From assembly GCF_900115715.1 (NCBI RefSeq), contig NZ_FOXM01000003.1, forward strand, positions 62,001 through 126,000: a DNA stretch of 64,000 nucleotides. Reading direction: 5' to 3'. This document shows, piece by piece, positions 33,091 to 40,756 of this stretch. Every line of letters starts with the position of its first letter. Position 1 is the stretch's first letter. A program made the translations under genes and the position numbers. This stretch comes from Geopseudomonas sagittaria (GTDB lineage: Bacteria > Pseudomonadota > Gammaproteobacteria > Pseudomonadales > Pseudomonadaceae). The notes beneath the pieces were generated by a model. The model saw only the letters and a list, made by a program, of their open reading frames with translations. It did not search any database and had not been told where the DNA came from.

Positions 33091-34942
33091 GGGCTTCACC
33101 GAACGGCGGCAGGCCGATGGCGGCCAGTGCCTCGGCCGAGTACGGCCGGTAGGTGCCGGCGCCGTCGTCGCGTACATACAGCGGGTCGGCGAAGGCGTCC
33201 GGGTCGTAGCCCTGGCGCTGCAGGTCGACCTTGCGCAGCTTGAAGGTACTGGTCAGGTCGGCGGCGGGCGACACGCGCACGAACACCGGCGCGGCGTAGC
33301 GCGGCAGGCGCTGCTCGGTGAGCGCGTAGAAGCCGGCTGGGTCGAACTCGCGGCCTTCCTGCATCAGCACCGCAGCCATGCCGGCGCGGCCTTCCTGTCC
33401 CGGCACCTGCACGCCGTAGATGTTGATCAGCTCGAGGCCCGGGTAGTCGGCCAGGGCGTCGGCCACCTCCAGGGTCGAGACGTTCTCGCTCTTCCAGCGG
33501 AAGGTGTCGCCGATGCGGTCGACGAAATAGAAGTAGCCGTCCTCGTCGTAGCGCAGCAGGTCGCCGGAGCTCCAGTAGGAGTCGCCCGTCTCGAACACGT
33601 CGCGCAGGATCTTCTTCTCGGTGGCCTCGGCCGAGGTGTAGCCCTCGAAGCGGCCGCCGCCGATGTCCGGATGGCTGATGATGCGGCCAAGCGCCTCGCC
33701 CACCTCGCCCGGCTGGCACAGCAGGTAGAAGCCGTTGGCGTCGCGCGGGTGCGACTCGCTCTCCACATCGAAGCGCACCAGGCGGAAGTTGGTCTTCTCC
33801 CAGTACGGCACGCGGCCGCAGGAGCCGATGCGGTTGTCGACGTTGACCAGGTTGGCGTTGGATTCGGTCGAGCCCCAGCCCTCGAAGATCTGCACCGCAC
33901 CGAAGCGCTCTACCCAGCGCTGCCAGGACTCCGGAGTCAGGCCGGCGCCGAGCATGGCGCGCAGGCTGTGCTCGCGGTCGCGCTGATCCGCAGGCAAGTT
34001 GAGCAGGTAGCGGCAGATCTCGCCGATGTACTGGCAGACGGTGATGCCGTTGTTGCGCACGTCGTTCCAGAACTCGCGCACGCTGAAGCGCCGACGCACC
34101 ACGATGGCGGCGCCGCCCTTGAGCGCGGTGGAGGTCACCGAGGTGGCCGCGGCGCCGTGGTACAGCGGCAGGCAGCAATAGAACACGTCGTCCGGGGTGA
34201 CATCGAGAGTCACCACCATCACATCGCCGGAGCTCATCCAGCGCATGTGGCTGTAGCGCGCCGCCTTGGGCAAACCGGTGGTACCGGAGGTGAAGATCAA
34301 CAGGGTCGGCGTTTCCGCCGTCAGCCCGGCGCGCAGGTCGCGGCTCACCGCCAGGCGCGGCGCCTGTGCGACTTCCATGGCGAAGCGGCAATCCGCGTGC
34401 TCGTGCAGGGCGCGGTCGGCCGGTTTTTCTTCATCCGGCACCAGCCACAGCGGCACTGCCGGCAGGCCCTCGCTGGCGACGAAGTTGGCCAGGCACTCCT
34501 CGCCCACCAGTACCGCGCTCGCCCCGGTAGTCTCCAGTGCATGCACCAGCGGCCGTCCGCTGATCTGGGTATTGATCAGCGCTACCACCACGCCGAGCTT
34601 GACCAGCCCGAACCAGGCAAAGAAAAACTCGGGACGGTTCTCCAGGGCCAGCGCGCAGACGTCGCCGGCCTTGAGACCGCGCGCCAGGGCGGCATGCGCC
34701 ACCTGGTTGGCCCGCGCGTCCACCTCGGCGTAGCTGAAGCGCTGCTCGCCGTAGATCAGCAGCGGCCGCTCGGCGTAGCGATGTGCCTGCTCCTCGAGCC
34801 GGTCGGCGATGGTATAGAGATCGCGCGGCTTGATCAGTGCGCTGGCCGCGGCGCGACGGTCAAGTTTTGCCTGAGTCACTTCGCGGGCCACTGGCACGTA
34901 TTCCTGGGCAGCCGCCACTGGCAGCTTCATGCGGTCGTTCAT
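33083..34942 (-). CDS. Long-chain / bulky-acid acyl-CoA synthetase, FadD6/FATP-like
   Basis: This 619-residue adenylate-forming ligase makes a CoA ester via an acyl-AMP. The AMP motif TSGTTGLPKAA is near residue 230. FEGWGSTESNANLVNVDN and YSSGDLLRYDEDGYFYFVDR place it with the FATP/FadD6/FadD17-19 group, which includes very-long-chain and steroid-acid CoA ligases. The ATG at 34942 is 5 bases after GGAGG; a GTG 6 bases earlier is less likely. It overlaps the MBL-fold gene. It probably activates the substrate entering this cluster. Confidence 0.88.
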   Translation of the reverse strand: MNDRMKLPVAAAQEYVPVAREVTQAKLDRRAAASALIKPRDLYTIADRLEEQAHRYAERPLLIYGEQRFSYAEVDARANQVAHAALARGLKAGDVCALALENRPEFFFAWFGLVKLGVVVALINTQISGRPLVHALETTGASAVLVGEECLANFVASEGLPAVPLWLVPDEEKPADRALHEHADCRFAMEVAQAPRLAVSRDLRAGLTAETPTLLIFTSGTTGLPKAARYSHMRWMSSGDVMVVTLDVTPDDVFYCCLPLYHGAAATSVTSTALKGGAAIVVRRRFSVREFWNDVRNNGITVCQYIGEICRYLLNLPADQRDREHSLRAMLGAGLTPESWQRWVERFGAVQIFEGWGSTESNANLVNVDNRIGSCGRVPYWEKTNFRLVRFDVESESHPRDANGFYLLCQPGEVGEALGRIISHPDIGGGRFEGYTSAEATEKKILRDVFETGDSYWSSGDLLRYDEDGYFYFVDRIGDTFRWKSENVSTLEVADALADYPGLELINIYGVQVPGQEGRAGMAAVLMQEGREFDPAGFYALTEQRLPRYAAPVFVRVSPAADLTSTFKLRKVDLQRQGYDPDAFADPLYVRDDGAGTYRPYSAEALAAIGLPPFGEAHG

Positions 34943-35012
34943 GTTCACCTCCGAATTGGTACACGCACCAGCTCGTGCGCTTCGCCTTTGTCTGCCTTCA
35001 GCCTGTCGACCC

Positions 35013-36086
35013 TCACACGACCGGTACCGGCCAGCGCGGATAGTCGAGGTAGCCGCGCGGCCCCGCCGTGTACAGGGAGCGGCGGTCGAAGCCGGCCAGC
35101 GGTGCGTTGACGCGCAGGCGCTCGGCCAGGTCCGGGTTGCCGATGTAGTGGCGGGCGAAGGACACCGCCTCGCCCTGCCCGGCCTCGATGGACTGGCGTG
35201 CCGAGTGACCGTCGAAGCCGTCGTTGAGGATCAGCGCGCCGGGGAACCGCTCGCGGGCCAGGGCGAAGGCGTCCAGCTCGGGCAGCGGCGAGCGCATCAC
35301 GTGCAGGTAGGCCAGGCCCAGCGGGGCGATGGCGTCGAGCAGCGCCGCCGCGGTGGCGGCCGGGTCGGCGTCCTCGCTGTCGTTGTAGGGATTGCCTGGG
35401 CAGATGCGCAGGCCGACCCGCCCGGGGCCGATGGCCTCGGCCATGGCGGCGAGCACCTCGGCGGGGAAGCGCACGCGGTTTTCCACGCTGCCGCCGTACT
35501 GGTCGCTGCGCTGGTTGCTGCCGCTGGCCATGAACTGCATCGGCAGGTAGCCGCTGGTGCAGTGCAGCTCGACGCCGTCGAAGCCGGCGGCGCGGGCGTT
35601 GCGCGCGGCCTGGGCGAATTCCTCGATCACCTCGCGGACCTGCGCGGTGCTCAGCTCCACGGGCTCATCGGTGTCGACCATGCCGGCGGCGTCGCTGAAC
35701 AGCTGGGTGCGCGCGCGCAGCGCCGAGGGCGCCACGGTCGGCGCGCCGGCCGGCTTGTTGTGGTGGCTGGCGACCCGGCCGACGTGCATCAGCTGCAGGA
35801 CGATGCGCCCGCCGGCGGCGTGCACCGCCTGGGTGACGCTGCGCCAGGCGGCGATCTGCGCGGCGCTGTAGATGCCGGGCGTGCGGCAGTAGCCGAGGCC
35901 GGCGGCCGAGGGCGCAGTGCCCTCGGCGACGATCAGGCCGGCGCCGGCGCGCTGGGCGTAGTACTCGACCATGTCCAGGGTCGGCATGCCGTCGTCCGCC
36001 GCGCGGCTGCGCGTCATCGGCGCCATCACCACGCGGTTGGCCAGTTCGATATCGCCGAGGCGGATGGGTTGGAAAAGCGGATTCAT
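35013..36086 (-). CDS. NADH:flavin oxidoreductase, Old Yellow Enzyme family
   Basis: This 357-residue FMN TIM-barrel enzyme starts MNPLFQPIRLGDIELANRVV, as OYE/NemA enzymes do. HCTSGYLPMQFMASGSNQR and DQYGGSVENRVRFPAEVL follow. It should reduce an activated C=C bond of an enone with NAD(P)H; in steroid-like pathways such enzymes act on ring or side-chain double bonds. The ATG at 36086 follows GAGGAGG. It is 10 bases downstream of the SnoaL-like gene. Confidence 0.88.
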   Translation of the reverse strand: MNPLFQPIRLGDIELANRVVMAPMTRSRAADDGMPTLDMVEYYAQRAGAGLIVAEGTAPSAAGLGYCRTPGIYSAAQIAAWRSVTQAVHAAGGRIVLQLMHVGRVASHHNKPAGAPTVAPSALRARTQLFSDAAGMVDTDEPVELSTAQVREVIEEFAQAARNARAAGFDGVELHCTSGYLPMQFMASGSNQRSDQYGGSVENRVRFPAEVLAAMAEAIGPGRVGLRICPGNPYNDSEDADPAATAAALLDAIAPLGLAYLHVMRSPLPELDAFALARERFPGALILNDGFDGHSARQSIEAGQGEAVSFARHYIGNPDLAERLRVNAPLAGFDRRSLYTAGPRGYLDYPRWPVPVV

Positions 36087-36096
36087 GGTGGCCTCC

Positions 36097-36729
36097 TCAG
36101 CGCACGCGGATCTTGGGCGCGCCGGCACCGCGGCGCAGGGTGGCGAGAAAACCTTCCAGCGGCGCCGGTTCGGCCACCTCGGGCAGGGTTTCCTTGTCCG
36201 GGCGCGCGGCCCAGAATTCGGTCCAGGAGGGGAACAGGTCGTGGAAGGTGCCGTGATAGGGCTCGCGGCCGGGCCAGCGCATCTTGCGCTCGCCGATCGG
36301 CGGCTTGTTGAGGTCGGTGGCGTACCAGTAGCAGGGCAGACGGCGGCGGAAGTACCAGCGCCCGTCGATGCGCTGGTAGTCGTCCCAGTAGAGCATCTGC
36401 ATGATCACCCACTCGGGGCCGGTCTCGTGCTCGTTCTTCGAATACACCACGCCGGTGGCATGGTCGGCGTCGACGAACTCGATGATGTGCTGGCCGAGGT
36501 GGTGCGAGGTGCCGTCGAACTGGTTGCGCAGGGTGTCGTCGAGCCAGCTCTTGAGGTGGGCGCGGCCGACTTTCTCGCGGCCGACGCGGATGTCCGGCGC
36601 GAACAGGTTGACGTGGGCGTCGAGGTCGCGCATGTCCAGCGACAGCGAGTACTTGCCGGCCAGCTGGCGGATTTCCTCGATGGATTCGAGGCGGTCCAGG
36701 CGCGCGGCCAGGTTATTGTTGTTGTCCAT
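36097..36729 (-). CDS. SnoaL-like / NTF2-fold protein
   Basis: This 210-residue protein has the SnoaL-like cone fold in its first 140 residues (RLESIEEIRQLAGKYSLSLD, VNLFAPDIRVG, GQHIIEFVDADHATGVVYSKN). The remainder is an extension ending in the proline-rich PHA-free tail common in catabolic-cluster members. Such proteins include delta5-3-ketosteroid isomerase, dehydratases and non-catalytic binders. The reaction is unknown. It is 10 bases upstream of the OYE gene. The start codons form a CA-rich motif. Confidence 0.78.
   Translation of the reverse strand: MDNNNNLAARLDRLESIEEIRQLAGKYSLSLDMRDLDAHVNLFAPDIRVGREKVGRAHLKSWLDDTLRNQFDGTSHHLGQHIIEFVDADHATGVVYSKNEHETGPEWVIMQMLYWDDYQRIDGRWYFRRRLPCYWYATDLNKPPIGERKMRWPGREPYHGTFHDLFPSWTEFWAARPDKETLPEVAEPAPLEGFLATLRRGAGAPKIRVR
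36713..36725 (-). promoter_or_regulatory. CA motif (Hfq/Crc-type) at the SnoaL-like start
   Basis: The minus strand reads ACAACAACAATAA right after the ATG, matching AAnAAnAA. It is a likely catabolite-repression site by analogy. Confidence 0.45.
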
Positions 36730-36809
36730 TCAGGTTGCCCTTGCTGAGGGTGATTCGGCCCCGCGGGCGGTTGGCGGCGCCGCGCGCGGGGTGTCGTTGG
36801 CGCGCGGCG

Positions 36810-37583
36810 TTACTCGATTACGGTGTAGAGGTCCGAGCTGCGTCCGCCGTCCACCGTCAGGCACGCGCCGGTGACGTAGGAGGCTTCGTCGGAGGCCAGG
36901 AACAGGATGGCGTTGGCCAGCTCCACCGGCTCGCCGGCCCGGCGCAGCGGGATCAGCTTCTCGGTGTTGGCGCGTGCCTTGTCGTCGGCCAGCATGCCGG
37001 CGGTGGCCGGAGTGGCGACCACGCCCGGAATCACCACGTTGCAGCGGATGTTGTGCGCGGCGCCCTCGGAGGCGGCGGCGCGGCTGAAGTTGATCACCGC
37101 GGCCTTGGCCGCCGAGTAGCCGGCCATCCAGGCGGTGCCGAACAGGCCGCAGATCGACGCCAGGTTGACGATGGAACCGCCGCCCTGCTGCTGCATCAGG
37201 CGCATCGCCGTGCGGGTGCCCCAGAAGGTGCCGTCCACGGTGGTGGAGAAGTTGCCGTGCCAGGTGGCGGTGTCGGTGCCGGTGATGGCGCCCCAGCTGT
37301 AGGCCATGGCGTTGTTGACCAGGATGTCCAGGCGGCCATGGCGCTGGGCCGCCGCCTCGATGGCGGCGACGAAGCCCTGTTCGTCGCTGACGTCGACGAC
37401 CACGCACTCGGCGTTGCCGCCCTTGTCGCGGATGGCGGCGACCACCGCTTCCAGCGGCTCGGCGCGGCGGCCGCAGATGATCACGGTGGCGCCTTCCTCG
37501 GCGAAACGGTGGGCGGTGGCCTCACCAATGCCCGAGCTGCCGCCGGTGATGAAGGCGACCTTGCCTTGCAGACGTGCTGTCAT
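36810..37583 (-). CDS. Short-chain dehydrogenase/reductase
   Basis: This 257-residue NAD(P)-dependent SDR has TGGSSGIGEATA, VNNAMAYSWGA, the catalytic YSAAKAAVINF and the terminal VDGGRSSD. It oxidises or reduces a secondary alcohol/ketone; in this cluster a hydroxyacyl-CoA or ring hydroxyl is likely. Strong GGGAGGGGAG precedes the ATG. It lies 13 bases after the neighbouring SDR gene on the same strand, forming an SDR pair that may act on two positions or stereoisomers. Confidence 0.88.
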   Translation of the reverse strand: MTARLQGKVAFITGGSSGIGEATAHRFAEEGATVIICGRRAEPLEAVVAAIRDKGGNAECVVVDVSDEQGFVAAIEAAAQRHGRLDILVNNAMAYSWGAITGTDTATWHGNFSTTVDGTFWGTRTAMRLMQQQGGGSIVNLASICGLFGTAWMAGYSAAKAAVINFSRAAASEGAAHNIRCNVVIPGVVATPATAGMLADDKARANTEKLIPLRRAGEPVELANAILFLASDEASYVTGACLTVDGGRSSDLYTVIE

Positions 37584-37596
37584 CGTTCTCCCCTCC

Positions 37597-38334
37597 TCAG
37601 ATGAAGGCCATGCCGCCGTTGACGGCGATGTTCTGGCCGGTGATGAAGCTGGCGTCGTCGCTGGCCAGGAAGGCGGCGACCTTGGCGATCTCGTCCGGTT
37701 CGCACATGCGGCCGAGCGGGATGGCCTTGACCATGCTCTGCATCCACTCGTCGGGGATGCCGGCCATCATCGGCGTGTTGGTCGGGCCGGGAACGATGGT
37801 GTTGACGCGAATCTGGCTGGCAGCCAGCTCGCGGGCCATGCTGCGGGTCAGGCCCATCACACCCGCCTTGGAGGCGCAGTAGTGACTCGGCCCCTCGCCG
37901 GAGATGGCCGCGGTGCTCGACAGGTTGACGATCACCCCACCCTCGCCGCCCTGGTGCATCAGGCGCGCGGCCTCGCGGCTGCACAGGAAGGTGCCGGTCA
38001 GGTTGACGCCGATGACGCGCAGCCAGTGCTCGTCGGGGGTATCGAGGAAGGCGTCGACCGAACCGACGCCGGCGTTGTTGACCAGCACGTCGAGACGGCC
38101 GAAGCGCTCGACCACCGCAGCCATAGCCGCGGCCACCGAGGCGCTGTCGGCCACGTTGCAGGCCAGCGCCATGGCGCTGCCGCCGGCCAGGCCTTCGATG
38201 GTCGCGCGCGCGGCGTCCAGGTTGATGTCCGCCGCCACCACCACAGCGCCCTCTGCGGCAAAGCGGCGTACCATCGCCCGCCCCATGCCCTGCCCTGCCC
38301 CGGTGACGAAGGCCACCTTGTTCACCAGCTTCAT
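37597..38334 (-). CDS. Short-chain dehydrogenase/reductase
   Basis: This 245-residue SDR has TGAGQGMGRAMV, VNNAGVGSVDAF, the catalytic YCASKAGVMGL and the end AVNGGMAFI. The ATG at 38334 has GGAG upstream and begins MKLVNKVAFVTG in family register. It is the first gene of the minus-strand run down to the DUF1302 gene and lies divergent to the MFS gene; an operator-like inverted repeat is in the 178-base gap. Confidence 0.88.
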   Translation of the reverse strand: MKLVNKVAFVTGAGQGMGRAMVRRFAAEGAVVVAADINLDAARATIEGLAGGSAMALACNVADSASVAAAMAAVVERFGRLDVLVNNAGVGSVDAFLDTPDEHWLRVIGVNLTGTFLCSREAARLMHQGGEGGVIVNLSSTAAISGEGPSHYCASKAGVMGLTRSMARELAASQIRVNTIVPGPTNTPMMAGIPDEWMQSMVKAIPLGRMCEPDEIAKVAAFLASDDASFITGQNIAVNGGMAFI

Positions 38335-38421
38335 GTGCGTTCTCCCGCAAGCGAAAATTCGTCGCGGCGAGGAAAGTCCCGCGGCGACCACGGTACTCAT
38401 GATTGGCGGCGGGTCGGGGAA

Positions 38422-38447
38422 GGGCATCGTCCGATTTGACGATGCCC
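38422..38447. promoter_or_regulatory. Operator-like inverted repeat, copy B (SDR/MFS divergent promoter)
   Basis: Perfect 10-base arms 38422-38431 and 38438-38447 flank a 6-base spacer in the divergent gap. The central 20 bases match a site at 59177-59196 (minus strand) at 16 of 20 positions. This geometry fits a dimeric repressor such as TetR or GntR. Confidence 0.6.
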
Positions 38448-38490
38448 GTGGCGGGAGCAAAAGCGGAGCCTCTCGCTCAACCATTTCAAA

Positions 38491-38502
38491 AGAACAACAA
38501 GA
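38491..38502 (+). promoter_or_regulatory. CA motif (Hfq/Crc-type) before the MFS gene
   Basis: AGAACAACAAGA, matching AAnAAnAA, abuts the GAGGA ribosome-binding site of the MFS gene. A Crc/Hfq role is inferred. Confidence 0.45.
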
Positions 38503-38512
38503 GGACCTGCCC

Positions 38513-39856
38513 GTGAACACACCTGCGCGTGTCACCTGGCGTACGCACTACGCCCTCGGGGTGCTGACCATCATCTATGTGTTCAACTACATCGACCGGC
38601 ATTTGATGGCGATCCTTATCGAGCCGGTGAAGGCCGAGTTCGGCATCTCCGATACCCAGATTGGTCTCCTTTCCGGGCTGACCTTCGCGCTGTTCTTTAC
38701 TCTGTTTGGCTTCCCGCTCGGCCGGCTGTCCGACCGCATCGGCCGCAAGCCGGTCATCGCCCTGGCCTGCATCGCCTGGAGCGCGATGACCATGCTCTGC
38801 GGTCTGGCCGGCAGCTTCCTGTTCCTGGTGCTGGCACGCATCGGCGTGGCCATCGGCGAGGCCGGCGGCACCGCGCCGTCGATGGCGATGGTTTCCGACC
38901 TCTATCCACCGCAGCGCCGCTCCACCGCCCTGTCGGTGCTGATGCTCGGCTCCAGCCTGGGCGCAGTGTTCGGCCTCGGCCTCGGCGGCTGGATCGCCCA
39001 GCACTACGGCTGGCGCACCGCCTTCGTGGTCATCGGCGCCCCGGGCATCCTCCTCGGCATATTGCTGTGGACCACGGTTCGCGCGCCCAAACCCGCCGCA
39101 CCGACGACCAGCGTGGCCCAGGCCCAAGCCCAGGAAAGCTGGCTGCAGACCCTCGGCATCCTGCTGGCCACTCCGGCCTTCGGCCTGCTGGTGATGACCG
39201 GCTCGGTCGCGGCCATTGCCGGCTACGCCATCGGCACCTGGGCGCCGAGCTTCCTGATCCGCTCCCACGGCCTGTCGCTGCAGGAGGCCGGCATCCTGGT
39301 CGGCGTGGTCGGCGGCACCTGCTCGGCCATCGGCACCCTCACCTGCGGCTGGTTCACCGACCGCATGGTGCGCCGCGACGCCGGCTGGCAGATCGGCGTG
39401 CCGCTGCTCGGCACCCTGCTCAGCATCCCCTTCGGCCTGGCCTGCTTCCTGTGGCCGCAGGGCGTGGCCTTCACCGCCTTCGGCATCAGCGTGCCGCTGG
39501 CCTTCCTGTTCTACATCCCGTTCGGCTTCTTCGGCACCTGGTGGGCGACTCCCTGCCTGGGCGCGATCAGCCACCTGTTCCCGGCCACCCGCCTGGCTCA
39601 GGCCACCGCGATCTTCGTGATGGGCATGGGCCTGCTCGGCGTCGGCCTCGGCCCGCTGGTCACCGGCATGCTCAGCGACTACTTCACGCCCCTCGCCGGC
39701 AGCGCGGCGCTGCGCTACTCGCTGGCCGCCTCGATGTCCCTGCTGGTGCTGGCCGCGCTGTTCCTGGCCCTGGCCCTGCCGCGCTATCGCCGCCAGTTGC
39801 TCGGCCAGTCTTCGCATCCGCACGCCGCCCCCGGCGCCACCACCGCTACCGCCTGA
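38513..39856 (+). CDS. MFS transporter (spinster/aromatic-acid type)
   Basis: This 447-residue inner-membrane transporter has about 12 hydrophobic segments; FNYIDRHLMAILIEPVK in helix 1 and FPLGRLSDRIGRKPVIA between helices 2 and 3 are MFS signatures. The D-R-H in helix 1 is typical of the spinster-like/anion-cation symporter groups that import organic acids in catabolic clusters. The start is GTG at 38513, 7 bases after GAGGA. It begins the plus-strand operon MFS-hydrolase-flavoenzyme-NTF2-SDR. Likely import of the growth substrate or an intermediate. Confidence 0.87.
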   Translation: MNTPARVTWRTHYALGVLTIIYVFNYIDRHLMAILIEPVKAEFGISDTQIGLLSGLTFALFFTLFGFPLGRLSDRIGRKPVIALACIAWSAMTMLCGLAGSFLFLVLARIGVAIGEAGGTAPSMAMVSDLYPPQRRSTALSVLMLGSSLGAVFGLGLGGWIAQHYGWRTAFVVIGAPGILLGILLWTTVRAPKPAAPTTSVAQAQAQESWLQTLGILLATPAFGLLVMTGSVAAIAGYAIGTWAPSFLIRSHGLSLQEAGILVGVVGGTCSAIGTLTCGWFTDRMVRRDAGWQIGVPLLGTLLSIPFGLACFLWPQGVAFTAFGISVPLAFLFYIPFGFFGTWWATPCLGAISHLFPATRLAQATAIFVMGMGLLGVGLGPLVTGMLSDYFTPLAGSAALRYSLAASMSLLVLAALFLALALPRYRRQLLGQSSHPHAAPGATTATA

Positions 39857-39870
39857 CCCGGAGATAACGC

Positions 39871-40701
39871 ATGTCCGCACAAGACCTTCCGCTGCCCCTA
39901 GGCCACTTCGTCACCCTCGCCGACGGCCTGCGCCTGCACTACCTCGACGAGGGCCAGGGCCCGGTCGTCCTCTGGCTGCACGGCAGCGGTCCCGGCGCCA
40001 GTGGCTACAGCAACTTCAAGGGCAACTACCCCGAGTTCGCCGCCGCCGGTTACCGCAACATCGTCCTCGACCTGCCCGGCTTCGGCCGCTCGGACAAGCC
40101 GGAGGACACCGAGTACTGCCTGGAATTCTTCGTCGCCGCGCTGAGCGGCTTTCTCGACGCCGTCGGCATCGAGCGCTGCACCCTGCTCGGCAACTCGCTG
40201 GGCGGCGCCATCGCCCTCGGCCAGGCGCTGGCCCGTCCGGAGAGCGTCGCGGCTCTGGTCCTGATGGCCCCGGGCGGTGTCGAGGAGCGCGAAACCTACT
40301 TCCAGATGGAAGGTATCCAGCGCATGGTCGAGGTCTACAGCGCCGGCCCGATGGGGGTCGAGGAAATGCGCCAGGTGATGAGCCTGCAACTGTTCGACGC
40401 CAGCCAGCTCGACGATGCCCTGCTCGCCGAGCGCGCCGCGGTCGCCGCCACCCAGCCACGCAGCCTGTTCGCCGGCATGCGCGTGGCCAACATGACCGCA
40501 CGCCTGGGCGAGCTGCGCTGCCCGATCCTCGGTTTCTGGGGCAGCAACGACCGCTTCAATCCGATCGGCGGCGCGCTGAAGTTCCTCGACCACGCCCCGC
40601 AGGCGCGCTTCCTGCTGCTCAACCGCTGCGGCCACTGGGTGCAGGTGGAGCATCGCGAGCTGTTCAACCGTACCTGCCTCGATTTCCTCGGCGAACAGTG
40701 A
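39871..40701 (+). CDS. Alpha/beta hydrolase of the meta-cleavage-product (BphD/HsaD) group
   Basis: This 276-residue hydrolase has HGSGPGASGYSNF (residues 37-49), the nucleophile S109 in LLGNSLGGA, D227 and H255 in GHWVQVEH. This pattern is that of C-C bond hydrolases acting on ring meta-cleavage products, such as BphD and the steroid enzyme HsaD/TesD. No ring-cleavage dioxygenase lies in the window, so it may act on another beta-diketone-like or ester intermediate, or its partner is elsewhere. It follows the MFS gene by 14 bases. Confidence 0.85.
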   Translation: MSAQDLPLPLGHFVTLADGLRLHYLDEGQGPVVLWLHGSGPGASGYSNFKGNYPEFAAAGYRNIVLDLPGFGRSDKPEDTEYCLEFFVAALSGFLDAVGIERCTLLGNSLGGAIALGQALARPESVAALVLMAPGGVEERETYFQMEGIQRMVEVYSAGPMGVEEMRQVMSLQLFDASQLDDALLAERAAVAATQPRSLFAGMRVANMTARLGELRCPILGFWGSNDRFNPIGGALKFLDHAPQARFLLLNRCGHWVQVEHRELFNRTCLDFLGEQ

Positions 40702-40756
40702 ACAATCAGGCTGTGTGCGGCACCGCCGCTAGCAGCCAGCAAGGGACGATCCGATC

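Noticed and set aside
39898-40653. Long minus-strand frame opposite the alpha/beta hydrolase
   Set aside because: It is a composition-driven shadow of a GC-rich gene with a complete catalytic triad on the plus strand.
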